Shown here: in pieces, positions 43,223 to 52,191 of the stretch
Numbering within the stretch: position 1 is the first letter of the stretch
Layout: each line of letters opens with the position of its first letter
Assembly (NCBI RefSeq): GCF_025370775.1
Contig: NZ_JAMXEX010000007.1
Span: 172,191 to 236,190 of the forward strand
Direction: 5' to 3'
Source: Ancylothrix sp. D3o
GTDB taxonomy: Bacteria; Cyanobacteriota; Cyanobacteriia; Cyanobacteriales; Oscillatoriaceae
DNA: 64,000 bases
Notes under the pieces: generated by a model
Told to the model about the DNA's origin: nothing
The model's input: the letters and a program-made list of their open reading frames with translations, nothing else
The model's database searches: none
Translations under genes and position numbers: made by a program

Positions 43223-44515
43223 ATGTCCCTAGCGCCCCCACTAATCATCACCGGCCTGCTAATTGCATTGATAGCGGTCTTAGATTTTACCATTTTTAGG
43301 CATCACCGGCTCGGTTTTAAATATATCCCAGGACTTAAACTTTATAACAAAGCCGTAGAGCAAACAAAACAACGTAATTATACCAGCGCCATAGGAACCT
43401 TTACTCAGGCATTGCAGCAAAATCCCAACTTAATAGAAGCCTACAACCGACGCGGACACGCTCGCTTTCTCGCCGGTGATACCTCTGGCGCAATTAAAGA
43501 TTACAATCAAGCCATAACCCTAAATCCCAGCTACATAGAAGCCTACATCAACCGTGCCTACGCCCACAACAAACAAGGAAACCGCACCGCAGCCATCCAC
43601 GATTATAATCAAGCCACTAAGTTATATTTAAAGCAAAAAGATCCAATCAATTACCGCAAAACCTTAGAAACATTAAAACTGCTTCCAAAGGGCGAGCAAA
43701 CAAATAAGCCGATCGAAGAAAAACCCATCCCCAAAACACCCCCTATCTCTAACGCAACCAACAACAATTTTGAATTTGATCACGGATTATACAGCGCCCA
43801 AATAGGAGACTATAAAGGAGCAATTCAATACTTTAATCAAGCTCTAAAAATCAATTCCCAAGACAGCATAATTTACTATAACCGGGGACTAGCTTATTTT
43901 AAACTCGGTAAAAATAAAGAAGCCCTAGCAGATTTAACAAAAGCAATAAAAATCAATCCTAACTATATTGAAGCCTTACTAGCACGAGGCGATCTTTACC
44001 GCAAACTACCCTCTTATCAGCAAGCCATAGAAGAATACACCAAAGTCATAGAAATTAACCCCGAAAATGCCCAAGCTTATTATAACCGCGCCCTTACCTA
44101 TTCTGAAAGAAGCGAAAAAAGCTGGTCACTTCAAGATAAACGTCAAGCCCAAGAAAACTATCAAAAAGCAGCTAAATTATTCTTTGAAATGGGAGATATT
44201 CCTAATTATGAAAAAGCCAGAAAACATATACAACAAAACTCCCCAGCACAACCCTCTAATCTACCAAAATCTCATAAACTTTCCCCTTCAATTTCCCCCC
44301 AAAAATCAAAGACAAACCCTAACCAATTCCAACGCCAAAAAACTAAAATCTCACCCCGCATTGAACTCGAAAAAAAATTACTTATGCTTTTAAACGGCGA
44401 GCGGCGCACAGCCCTACGCCTGGTAGAATCAGCCCAAGCGAAATATCCTGATAAAACAATAGATTGGTATTACGAAAAAGTCATTTGGGACATAGAAAGA
44501 GACCGGGGCAGGTGA
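43223..44515 (+). CDS. Membrane-anchored TPR protein
   Basis: The 430-residue protein has one N-terminal membrane helix (PLIITGLLIALIAVLDFTIF), then two groups of TPR repeats (about 44-155 and 185-345) joined by a charged linker. A Pro/Ser/Lys-rich linker follows. The C-terminal module is RIELEKKLLMLLNGERRTALR ending WYYEKVIWDIERDRGR, a short segment common in cyanobacterial proteins. The ATG at 43223 is chosen over a GTG at 43196, because the extra nine residues would precede the membrane helix. It probably acts as a scaffold at the membrane. Confidence 0.85.
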   Translation: MSLAPPLIITGLLIALIAVLDFTIFRHHRLGFKYIPGLKLYNKAVEQTKQRNYTSAIGTFTQALQQNPNLIEAYNRRGHARFLAGDTSGAIKDYNQAITLNPSYIEAYINRAYAHNKQGNRTAAIHDYNQATKLYLKQKDPINYRKTLETLKLLPKGEQTNKPIEEKPIPKTPPISNATNNNFEFDHGLYSAQIGDYKGAIQYFNQALKINSQDSIIYYNRGLAYFKLGKNKEALADLTKAIKINPNYIEALLARGDLYRKLPSYQQAIEEYTKVIEINPENAQAYYNRALTYSERSEKSWSLQDKRQAQENYQKAAKLFFEMGDIPNYEKARKHIQQNSPAQPSNLPKSHKLSPSISPQKSKTNPNQFQRQKTKISPRIELEKKLLMLLNGERRTALRLVESAQAKYPDKTIDWYYEKVIWDIERDRGR

Positions 44516-44782
44516 ACAATTAAAAACACAGACTTAATGCCAAATATAAACATACCCTTCTGCCTTCCCTTGACCTGTAGAACATTGCCAAAGACGACTT
44601 TAGAAAAACTTACAAGAGATCAGCCCGATAGTTAGACAAGCAGCCGAACAGTAAACAGCGGAAACTTAAAAAAACTTTTTAACGACAAATCTTATCAGCA
44701 GCTAACAACTTTCTCGATCCTTGCCCAAACTGCTGCGTAAAATTGATTCAAGTACAAGAAATCCATCAGGGAGCAAAACGGT

Positions 44783-45610
44783 TTGGCACACACACCCTAC
44801 TCCGATTGGATCGTCAATCCGAGCGATCACAACACCAGAAACACCCAATCCCCAATCCCTCCCATTCCCATAGAATTAAGAGGCAAACCCGAATCACTGC
44901 CACAAACCTTACTCACTCAGATGAAAGCTGAGGAATTTTACAACCACTTCTTTTATTACCGAGGAGTCAAAAAAGCCCAAGAAGGCGACTACACCGGCGC
45001 CATAGAAACCTGGTCACAAGAAATACGCCGCCATCCAGACTTTGCACCGGCCTACTTTGATCGCGCCAACATCCGCCGCAAACTCAAAGACTTAGACGGA
45101 GCCCTAGACGACTACACCCAAGTCATCGAAATTTGCCCAGACTGTGCAGACGCCTACTTCAAAAGAGGAAACACCAGACGAGACATGGGAGATCATCAAA
45201 GCGCCATCGAAGACTACAACGAAGTCCTCCGACTCAACCCCACCTTTGCCGAAGCCTACAACAACCGAGGCAACGCACGCCGCGACACCGGCAACCACAC
45301 CGGCGCCATCGAAGACTACAACAAAGCCGTCATACTCAACCCCAACTACGCCAAAGCCTACTACAACCGGGCCCTCTCACGCCGGCGCATCGGCAACTCC
45401 CTCGGAGCCATAGAAGACTACAACAACGCCATCCGCATCAACCCCGACTACGCCAAAGCCTACTACAATCGAGCATTCACCTACTCAGATTTAGGCGCAA
45501 AACAAAAAGCCCTCACCGACCTCCAACAAGCCGCCGAACTATTCTTAAAACACCGGCAAATGACCGCCTATCGCAAAATCATCCAAGACATGAAACAACT
45601 CCAACCCTAA
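44783..45610 (+). CDS. TPR repeat protein
   Basis: The 275-residue soluble protein holds about six consecutive TPR units (residues 50-255), very regular, with the consensus AYxNRGNARRDxGxHxGAIEDYNxAxxLNPxYA. The start is uncertain. A TTG at 44783 has an AGGGAG sequence upstream and gives MAHTPYSDWIVNPS; an ATG at 44921 (MKAEEFYNHFF) would start at the first TPR helix. The second TPR gene in a row in this direction, with 267 bases between. No enzymatic domain is present. Confidence 0.85.
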   Translation: MAHTPYSDWIVNPSDHNTRNTQSPIPPIPIELRGKPESLPQTLLTQMKAEEFYNHFFYYRGVKKAQEGDYTGAIETWSQEIRRHPDFAPAYFDRANIRRKLKDLDGALDDYTQVIEICPDCADAYFKRGNTRRDMGDHQSAIEDYNEVLRLNPTFAEAYNNRGNARRDTGNHTGAIEDYNKAVILNPNYAKAYYNRALSRRRIGNSLGAIEDYNNAIRINPDYAKAYYNRAFTYSDLGAKQKALTDLQQAAELFLKHRQMTAYRKIIQDMKQLQP

Positions 45611-45746
45611 CCCAACTCCCCGACACAATAAGTTTCCGATTTCCCCAGCTTTTCCATCCAACGGATCTCAAAATCAAGCATAATAAACACTGAAATTTCT
45701 CCATCTTCCCCACGAGATACCCACACCCATCTGCGTGATATTTATC

Positions 45747-46502
45747 ATGTCATCATCCTTTTTATTAGTAACAGATTTAGACAACACCCTCGTCGGAGAT
45801 GACCAAGCCCTCGCCCACCTCAACCGGCACCTCCAGAACCACCGCACAACCTACGGCACAAAAATAGTCTATTCAACAGGCCGTTCCCTCACCAGCTACC
45901 AGCAACTCCGCCAAGAAACCCAACTTTTAGATCCAGACGCCCTCATCACATCCGTTGGCTGTGAAATTTATCATCAAAACAGCCCAAACCCAGACCCCGC
46001 CTGGTCAGAAATCCTCACCCCCGGATGGAACCGGCAACTCGTAATTAACACCGCCGCCGAATTTAGCCAACTTATCCCTCAACCCGAACCCGAACAAAGA
46101 CCCTACAAAATCAGCTATTTCTTAACACAAAAAGACGCAGAAAACATCATCCCAAAACTACAAAATAACCTTCAAAAACAAAACTTAAAAATCAAACTAA
46201 TTTACAGCAGCAACAAAGATTTAGACATCATCCCCCAACAAGCCGACAAAGGACAAGCCATGCAATATTTACGCAAAAAATGGCAAATTCCATCCACCCA
46301 AACCGTTGTTTGTGGAGACTCCGGCAACGACATAGCCATGTTCAGCGCCGGCACCCAAAAAGGTATCATCGTCGGAAACGCCCAACCCGAACTGCTAAAC
46401 TGGCACAAAAGCAACCCATCTCCAAACCACTACCTAGCAAAAGCAACCTGTGCCGGTGGCATCCTAGAAGGACTAAAAAACTTCCACCTCCTACCCACCT
46501 AA
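45747..46502 (+). CDS. spp: Sucrose-phosphate phosphatase
   Basis: The 251-residue HAD-superfamily enzyme removes phosphate from sucrose-6-phosphate, the last step of sucrose synthesis. The nucleophile motif is DLDNTLVGD near residue 10. The second motif is STGRS, and the C-terminal metal motif is CGDSGNDIAMF. The whole sequence aligns well in memory with Synechocystis SPP. The ATG at 45747 fits the family start; a GTG at 45735 adds four residues. Its last codons are re-copied downstream within a 114-bp tandem duplication. Confidence 0.93.
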   Translation: MSSSFLLVTDLDNTLVGDDQALAHLNRHLQNHRTTYGTKIVYSTGRSLTSYQQLRQETQLLDPDALITSVGCEIYHQNSPNPDPAWSEILTPGWNRQLVINTAAEFSQLIPQPEPEQRPYKISYFLTQKDAENIIPKLQNNLQKQNLKIKLIYSSNKDLDIIPQQADKGQAMQYLRKKWQIPSTQTVVCGDSGNDIAMFSAGTQKGIIVGNAQPELLNWHKSNPSPNHYLAKATCAGGILEGLKNFHLLPT

Positions 46503-46681
46503 AACCATCCCTATTCATCCCCATTCATCCGCGTTCATCCGCGTTTATCTGCTATAGGATGCGGTTAAAAAACAAAAAACCAACAACTAAAAAACTTCAA
46601 CATCCTACCCACCTAAAACCATCCCCATTCATCCCCATCCATCCGCGTTCATCTGCGTTTATCTGCGGTTAAAAAACAAAA
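46474..46681. repeat. 114-bp tandem duplication with repeat copy C
   Basis: The segment starting in the last ten codons of spp (CTAAAAAACTTC...CCTACCCACC) is repeated at an offset of 114 bases. Each unit ends in the dispersed-repeat boundary ATGCGGTTAAAAAACAAA or CTGCGGTTAAAAAACAAA. The second unit stops exactly at the ruvA ATG (46683). Confidence 0.85.
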
Positions 46682-46682
46682 A

Positions 46683-47303
46683 ATGATAGCCTACCTCAAA
46701 GGAACCGTAACCCAAATCCAAAAAACCCCTCCCAACAAAATCACCCTCACCCTAGAAACCAATCAAATAGGCTACGAAATCCAAATACCCCCAAGACTAG
46801 CAGAACAAATACGAACCAAAACCGAACAAATACAAATTTTCACCCACCAACAAATCAGAGAAGACCAACATATCCTGTATGGCTTTGCCAGCGCCGCCGA
46901 AAGAGACTTATTTCGTCAACTCATCAGCGTCAGCGGCATTGGCCCCCAATCAGCCCTTGGCCTCCTCGACACCCTAGGACTTGAAACCCTCGTTCAAGCC
47001 ATCGTCACCGGCAACATAAAAGCCCTCACAAAAGCCCCTGGAGTCGGCAACAAAACAGCAGAAAGGCTCAGCCTCGAACTTAAAACCAAACTCGGAGAAT
47101 CGCGCAAAGGAGCCGGTTTAAGCGTGCCGGTTGTCCTCGAAAACAGCCTCCAAGAAGACCTAGAAATGACCCTTTTAGCCCTGGGATACACCAACACCGA
47201 AGTCCTGCGAGTCTTAGAAGCCCTAAATCAAGAACCCGATTTAAAACAAGCCGGCATCGAAGAATGGATACGACGAGCTATAGCCTGGTTAAGCCGGCCC
47301 TAA
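46683..47303 (+). CDS. ruvA: Holliday junction branch migration protein RuvA
   Basis: The 206-residue protein binds Holliday junctions and loads the RuvB motor during recombination repair. The OB-fold domain I runs MIAYLKGTVTQIQ to IREDQHILYGF. Domain II has two helix-hairpin-helix motifs: LISVSGIGPQSALGLL and LTKAPGVGNKTAERL. Domain III at the C-terminus (LQEDLEMTLLALGYTNTEV) contacts RuvB. It is of normal length and its ATG abuts the repeat block. Confidence 0.98.
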   Translation: MIAYLKGTVTQIQKTPPNKITLTLETNQIGYEIQIPPRLAEQIRTKTEQIQIFTHQQIREDQHILYGFASAAERDLFRQLISVSGIGPQSALGLLDTLGLETLVQAIVTGNIKALTKAPGVGNKTAERLSLELKTKLGESRKGAGLSVPVVLENSLQEDLEMTLLALGYTNTEVLRVLEALNQEPDLKQAGIEEWIRRAIAWLSRP

Positions 47304-47378
47304 AAACCCAGATCACAGAACTCAAAAACCAAAACCAAACCCACTAGATCGTCCTATCCCAATCAATCAACAGCCAAA

Positions 47379-49040
47379 TTAAGCTTCAATGCCCTTGCCA
47401 TAAACCACATTAACCGCTTGGTGCAAAGCCACTGTCCGATCTTCCAAAACGTGATCAGGATGAATCAAATCGAAAATGCCCAACGTTTGCAAACGACTTT
47501 GAATTTTCGGACTAGCCCCAACAATAAAGACTTGCAACCCTTTATCGACAGCATCCCGAATCGCATTCTCAATAGCCAACGAAGCAGTAACCCCCAACAT
47601 CGGCACATCGCTGAGATCCATCACCAAAACATCAGCATCCTTAATCGCATTATGCTCACGGGCGATAGCCTTAGACAAACCAAAAATCATCGGGCCACTT
47701 AAATAAAACAACAACACCCGACCCTTCCCCTTATCTAGCAATTCCTTTTGCTCAGGAGTCAACCTCACATCATCATCCGTATCCGTAATCAGCTTAACTT
47801 CCTGAGACTGCAAACTGCTCAACCGTTCAATTGTGAGAACATTGGCAATAAATACCCCCACACCCACCGCCACAATCAAGTCTACAAAAACCGTCAGCAG
47901 CAGCACCCCGTACATGATCAAAGAACCTTTCACGGATATTTTGTGAGAACGCTTCAAGAAACTCCAATCGAGAATATCAATCCCCACCTTAAGGGCAATT
48001 CCCGCCAAAACCGCCATCGGAATTGGTTCGGTCAATTTTGCCGCCCCCAACACCACCACCAAAAGCACCACAGCACGAGTTAAACCCGATAAAGCAGAAG
48101 TTGCGCCGGTTTGAATATTAACAACCGTTCCCATCGTTGCACCGGCACCAGGCAAACCCCCAAAAATCCCTGAAACGATATTAGCAATGCCTTGACCAAT
48201 CAATTCCTTATCTGATTTGTGTTCCGTCCGCGTCAAACTATCTGCCACCACCGCCGTTAACAAAGTATCAATACAGCCCAACATCCCCAACATCACACCA
48301 TCAACAAGCATAATGGTGATTTGATCGGGGCTAAAGGTAGGCATTCGCAAACTAGGCAAAGCAACAGGAATTTCACCAATACGGCGAATATCAACGTCCT
48401 TAAATATCGTCACCGAGATCAGCGTACCGATAATAAGAGCCACAAGCTGAGGCGGCACGATTTTCTTGAATTTCTTAGGCATCAAGAAAATAATCGCCAG
48501 CGTTACCGCACCTAAAATCGCTTCCGGTGGGTTCACCTTCGATATCAACTGCGGGATAGCCATAAACGTTCCCAAAACACCACCCTTGGGCGGCGCTTGA
48601 CCAAGGAACGGGGCAATTTGCAAAATTATCAAAATTACGCCAATTCCCGACATAAAGCCAGAAATGACGCTATAGGGCATTAAGGTAATGTATTTCCCTA
48701 ACTTAAAAATCCCAAAAATAATCTGAAACAGGCCGGCCAACATAACGATAGTAAAAGCCATCCCCAAACCCTGATCAGGGTTAGCTGCCAGCATTGATGC
48801 CACAATGCCGGTCATTACCACCGTCATTGGGCCGGTGGGTTCAGAAATCAATGTTGGTGTGCCACCAAACAAGGCCGCAAAAAAGCCGACACAAACCGCC
48901 CCATAGAGTCCGGCAATGGGCCCTACACCAGAGGCAACTCCGAAAGCGAGAGCAAGCGGGAGTGAAACAATCGCTGCCGTGACACCACCAAAGATATCAC
49001 CCCGAAGATTGCTAAAATCAATTTCATTAGTTACTGACAT
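47379..49040 (-). CDS. bicA: SulP-family bicarbonate transporter, BicA type
   Basis: The 553-residue membrane protein takes up bicarbonate with sodium as part of the carbon-concentrating mechanism. The SulP core holds LRGDIFGGVTAAIVSLPLALAFG, FGGTPTLISEPTGPM and VVADSLTRTEHKSDKELIGQG. The last two blocks are near-identical to Synechocystis and marine BicA as I remember them. A C-terminal STAS domain (about 435-545) includes LLFYLSGPMIFG and VMDLSDVPMLGVTAS. A generic SulP sulfate transporter is the alternative, but the BicA-specific blocks favour bicarbonate. Confidence 0.88.
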   Translation of the reverse strand: MSVTNEIDFSNLRGDIFGGVTAAIVSLPLALAFGVASGVGPIAGLYGAVCVGFFAALFGGTPTLISEPTGPMTVVMTGIVASMLAANPDQGLGMAFTIVMLAGLFQIIFGIFKLGKYITLMPYSVISGFMSGIGVILIILQIAPFLGQAPPKGGVLGTFMAIPQLISKVNPPEAILGAVTLAIIFLMPKKFKKIVPPQLVALIIGTLISVTIFKDVDIRRIGEIPVALPSLRMPTFSPDQITIMLVDGVMLGMLGCIDTLLTAVVADSLTRTEHKSDKELIGQGIANIVSGIFGGLPGAGATMGTVVNIQTGATSALSGLTRAVVLLVVVLGAAKLTEPIPMAVLAGIALKVGIDILDWSFLKRSHKISVKGSLIMYGVLLLTVFVDLIVAVGVGVFIANVLTIERLSSLQSQEVKLITDTDDDVRLTPEQKELLDKGKGRVLLFYLSGPMIFGLSKAIAREHNAIKDADVLVMDLSDVPMLGVTASLAIENAIRDAVDKGLQVFIVGASPKIQSRLQTLGIFDLIHPDHVLEDRTVALHQAVNVVYGKGIEA

Positions 49041-49506
49041 GAGTAAGTATGTGAAAGGAAAGTGTGCTAGAGGAGATTGAACACGAGCATATCAATAAGT
49101 GGTTTATAACAAAAGATTATGGAAAATATCTAAAATTTTTTTGGCTTGGCTTTTTGGAGTGTAAATTGCCTTAAACCACCTAAAACTCAAGGAAATATGA
49201 GACTAAACGCTATAAGACAGCCTTTTTTTCTACAGCCTATTATTTTGTTATGGGCTGCATCAATTAAGCTCATAGAACTACGACGAACCGATGCCAAAGC
49301 TCGACGATTGATTGCTTTATCGCTCTACCCTACAGGTTGCCACAAACAAAAATGATAATAAAAGCATTTATACTTACTTCCCATCAAAATTTTACCTTGC
49401 TACAGAGCTTGAGCAGGCCAAGCCAGAAAATATACACCGATATCGTTACTCGCCAGCAAACCTGTGATATGATCGACAATTGCTGGATTTTATAAAAAGA
49501 CAACTC
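49041..49506. other. Intergenic region between bicA and rpsO
   Basis: This divergent region must hold both promoters. A possible extended -10 (TGATATGAT, 49465-49473) lies 33 bases before the rpsO ATG, and TTGAGC (49409-49414) with TATACA (49431-49436) is a second candidate. A short open frame at 49146-49355 has no recognisable product and I do not call it. Confidence 0.4.
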
Positions 49507-49776
49507 ATGGCACTAACCCAACAGCGAAAACAAGAAGTAATGACGTCCTATCAGGTTCACGAAACCGACACAGGATCAGCAGATGTGCAAGTCGCCCTTT
49601 TGACCGAACGCATCAATAAACTCAGCGAACACCTCAAAGCCAATAGCAAAGACCATTCCTCGCGTCGGGGATTGCTAAAAATGATCAGCTTGCGGAAGCG
49701 TCTGCTGGCCTACATCATCAAACAAGATCAACAGCGTTATCGCAAACTGATTGAGCGCTTAGGCATTCGCGGTTAA
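49507..49776 (+). CDS. rpsO: 30S ribosomal protein uS15
   Basis: The 89-residue protein binds 16S rRNA in the platform of the small subunit. It shows the complete family pattern: [34 protein letters not shown] and [14 protein letters not shown]. The ATG at 49507 gives the standard N-terminus [11 protein letters not shown]; the frame extends nine codons further without similarity. The PAM68 gene follows after seven bases, so the two are one transcript. Confidence 0.98.
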   Translation: MALTQQRKQEVMTSYQVHETDTGSADVQVALLTERINKLSEHLKANSKDHSSRRGLLKMISLRKRLLAYIIKQDQQRYRKLIERLGIRG

Positions 49777-49783
49777 GAAAGCT

Positions 49784-50299
49784 ATGGCATCAGAAACCGA
49801 CGAACGCTCACGTCTACCCTTTGAACCGGCCAAAAACCGCAAAAAGTCTGCTTCCCAGCGCTCTGAGGCTTCTCCAACGCCCAGCAAAGAAGCCAAAAAA
49901 AAGCCGAACCCAAAACCCATAGAAAAAACCGAGTCTAAAAGCAAAACAAAACAGCCAGTCACAAAGGCTAAAACCGCAGTACCAGAAGCAGTAAGCCGGC
50001 GTATGATTAGCCGAATGGCAGTATTTAGTGGGCTTCCAACCTTTTTAGGAATTGCCACCTTTGTTGCCAGTTATTTTGTGATCACCAACAATTGGTATGA
50101 CTTGCCGAATTCAGCCGTTGTCTTAGTCAGCATGGCATTTTTTGGCATCGGCGTTTTGGGGCTAAGTTACGGAGTGATTTCAGCATCTTGGGATGAAGAA
50201 ATACCGGGCAGTGCACTAGGCTGGAAAGAGTTTACAACCAATTTCGAGCGCCTCACGGCAGCTTGGCGCACGGCAGGTAAAAAAGACACGGAAACCTGA
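49784..50299 (+). CDS. PAM68-family photosystem II assembly protein
   Basis: The 171-residue protein has a charged Lys/Ser/Pro-rich N-terminal region (1-72), then two membrane helices (about 78-100 and 106-130) and a short C-terminal domain with ASWDEEIPGSALGWKEF, the DUF3464 signature of PAM68 (Sll0933 in Synechocystis). PAM68 proteins assist early photosystem II assembly in the thylakoid membrane. Linkage to rpsO is seen in other cyanobacteria and fits co-transcription here. Confidence 0.93.
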   Translation: MASETDERSRLPFEPAKNRKKSASQRSEASPTPSKEAKKKPNPKPIEKTESKSKTKQPVTKAKTAVPEAVSRRMISRMAVFSGLPTFLGIATFVASYFVITNNWYDLPNSAVVLVSMAFFGIGVLGLSYGVISASWDEEIPGSALGWKEFTTNFERLTAAWRTAGKKDTET

Positions 50300-50610
50300 A
50301 AAAAAATACTTATTCAGGGACTCAGTGCAACAGAGAAATTTCATTATCAAATTTGAGTTTCTCGTGAAGCCTGCGCTCAGTTGCAAGCGTGAAAATTGAA
50401 GCTAAAAGAGGCCGGTTTTGCGCTAACCGGCCCACTCCTAAAAAATCCCTTATCCCCACAACCCCCTTTGTTACAAATGAAGGGGGTTAGCTTTATTAAA
50501 AATGACATAACAGCGCTCAAAAAATGACAGCCATCCCACCAGATCGGGGCAACCAGCATATTGATTGCCCCTCCAAAAAAAGATAAATGCTTTTGGACTT
50601 TAGACAACAA
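50300..50610. other. Region between the PAM68 gene and the PilB-like gene, with two hairpins
   Basis: Two perfect stems lie between the converging genes: GGCCGGTT/AACCGGCC (50410-50432) and AACCCCCTT/AAGGGGGTT (50460-50488). Neither is followed by a long T-run; the second has TTTATTA after it. They probably insulate the convergent transcripts. A frame at 50377-50610 on the minus strand is not convincing. Confidence 0.55.
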
Positions 50611-51738
50611 TTAATCTTTTGAAGCTTCATTAGAACGCTTGAGAGCTTCGAGGGCTTGCAATTGTTCATTCATAGCCGTGAGAAGCTGGTCAATTGCCGG
50701 CAAAGTGTAAAGAGATTCACGATCTAAATGTGGATCAAATCTATCCCCAATTTCGCTCAATTTTCGCTGTAATTGCGTTGCTAAAGTTAAAGCATCTTGA
50801 CTTAAATCCGCCAATTTTTGCTGGCGATAAAAATTCAAAGCTTCCCCCCGCAAAACCTGAAGCGTTGCCTCTTCGCCATTTTCACCGGGATTCACTTGTA
50901 ACAATAGCAAAATGTGCGTTTTATTATACATTCGTTCCATTTCTACCTGTTTGGGGCGCTCCACCGGCAGAAAAGGCAAACTAAAAAAATGTTTTAATTC
51001 TTGAACTAAAGCATTAAACAACGGCAGCGACAAATCATCCAAAACAGACTGCAAAACACCTTCTTGAGTCCACAAAACTCGCCCCTTATCCCGCTGGCGT
51101 TCCAAAAACAACCGGCCTATCCCAGAAAGCAAAACCCGCGATAACAACTCTTGTAACAATTGTTGCGGCGGCAAAGTGAGAAGTGCCTGAAGCGGTCGAG
51201 AAATATAAGTCGCCTGAATTTTTAACACCGGCACCGAATTAGTATCAACCGGAGGAGGTGTTTGAGAGCGCTCTGACTGTTGAATACCTGTGTGAGATTG
51301 AATTTTTGTAGAAGGAGGCGGAGGTACACGCCCATCCCCTGAAGGGGCCTTTTTTTCGGCATCTAAAGATGGCGATAGCGAAGAATTGGATTTGCCGATA
51401 AATGTAGGAGGAACCGGCGGTTTAGTCTTCGGAGGCACCCCAGACTCAAGAGCAACATTTTTAGCCGGCTCTGAAGGTTTTATATTTTTATCCTTATAAC
51501 TCAAATAAGTGGAAAGCACAGACTTATGCTGACTAGCAGAAATGGTGTGCGGCATCAAAGAACACTTCAAAGAACTTAATAACCTGCGAGTATAGTCCAA
51601 AGCTGCCGTATCTTGAGGATCAACCATCCCCAGATGTAAAACCCGCTCTTGCCGAGCTAAAGGCAAAATTTGATGATATAAGCAGACCTCAAAGGGCAGA
51701 ATAGTGTCAATAAGTTTAAATATTTGATTTGTATCCAT
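50611..51738 (-). CDS. PilB/GspE-like protein without the ATPase domain
   Basis: The 375-residue protein opens with an MshEN-like (GspE N-terminal) domain at about 10-75: LPLARQERVLHLGMVDPQD and ALDYTRRLLSSL, the layout that binds c-di-GMP in PilB and MshE relatives. A disordered Pro/Ser-rich linker (about 85-175) follows. The C-terminal part (200-375) holds LLLSGIGRLFLERQRDKGRVLWTQEGVLQSV, which resembles the pre-catalytic part of cyanobacterial PilB. No Walker A, Walker B or zinc cysteines occur. It may modulate the pilus motor or act as a c-di-GMP effector, but I do not recognise a named family. Confidence 0.7.
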   Translation of the reverse strand: MDTNQIFKLIDTILPFEVCLYHQILPLARQERVLHLGMVDPQDTAALDYTRRLLSSLKCSLMPHTISASQHKSVLSTYLSYKDKNIKPSEPAKNVALESGVPPKTKPPVPPTFIGKSNSSLSPSLDAEKKAPSGDGRVPPPPSTKIQSHTGIQQSERSQTPPPVDTNSVPVLKIQATYISRPLQALLTLPPQQLLQELLSRVLLSGIGRLFLERQRDKGRVLWTQEGVLQSVLDDLSLPLFNALVQELKHFFSLPFLPVERPKQVEMERMYNKTHILLLLQVNPGENGEEATLQVLRGEALNFYRQQKLADLSQDALTLATQLQRKLSEIGDRFDPHLDRESLYTLPAIDQLLTAMNEQLQALEALKRSNEASKD

Positions 51739-52191
51739 CTTGGCATACCTGTAGGTTGATAACTGCTAACGTTGCATTCTCAGCAAACAGTAAGGCAGAT
51801 TACCTTTATTTTCCTTATCATAACCACCTCGTCTGCATTTAAACATCATCTTGTTTAGCACGATTTGCGATGATTTTTTTTAGATTGTTACTTAATTGCG
51901 GCTGTTAGACTGGATTTTGGCTTTCCTGTAAGAAAAAGAGGCTCCTGCGGCTAAAAAACCTTGCCTCCAAGCTTAAAAAGTCTCCCCCGACTTTAAGGCG
52001 GAGTGAAACACGCCAATTTAATATACAAGAGATCGCTTGCTTTAAAATTTCATCATTAATCAGGAAGAGCCGAAAAACCATTAATTTTCATCTATTTTCA
52101 TTTCTTAAACGCCGGCAAACGACAAAACAAAAACTTAATTTTTAGCTTGATATTAATCACCTTTCTTTAAAAATCGCCTCTCAAAAATATA
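51739..52191. other. Intergenic region between two minus-strand genes
   Basis: Upstream of the PilB-like gene. It has imperfect direct similarity between AAGAGGCTCC and CTTGCCTCC stretches but no reading frame or clear terminator that I can support. Confidence 0.35.

Noticed and set aside
49146..49355. 69-codon open frame upstream of rpsO
   Set aside because: No ribosome site, no recognisable product, and it lies in the bicA-rpsO promoter region.
50377..50610. 77-codon minus-strand frame
   Set aside because: It spans two strong hairpins and ends at the start side of the PilB-like gene, with no family features.
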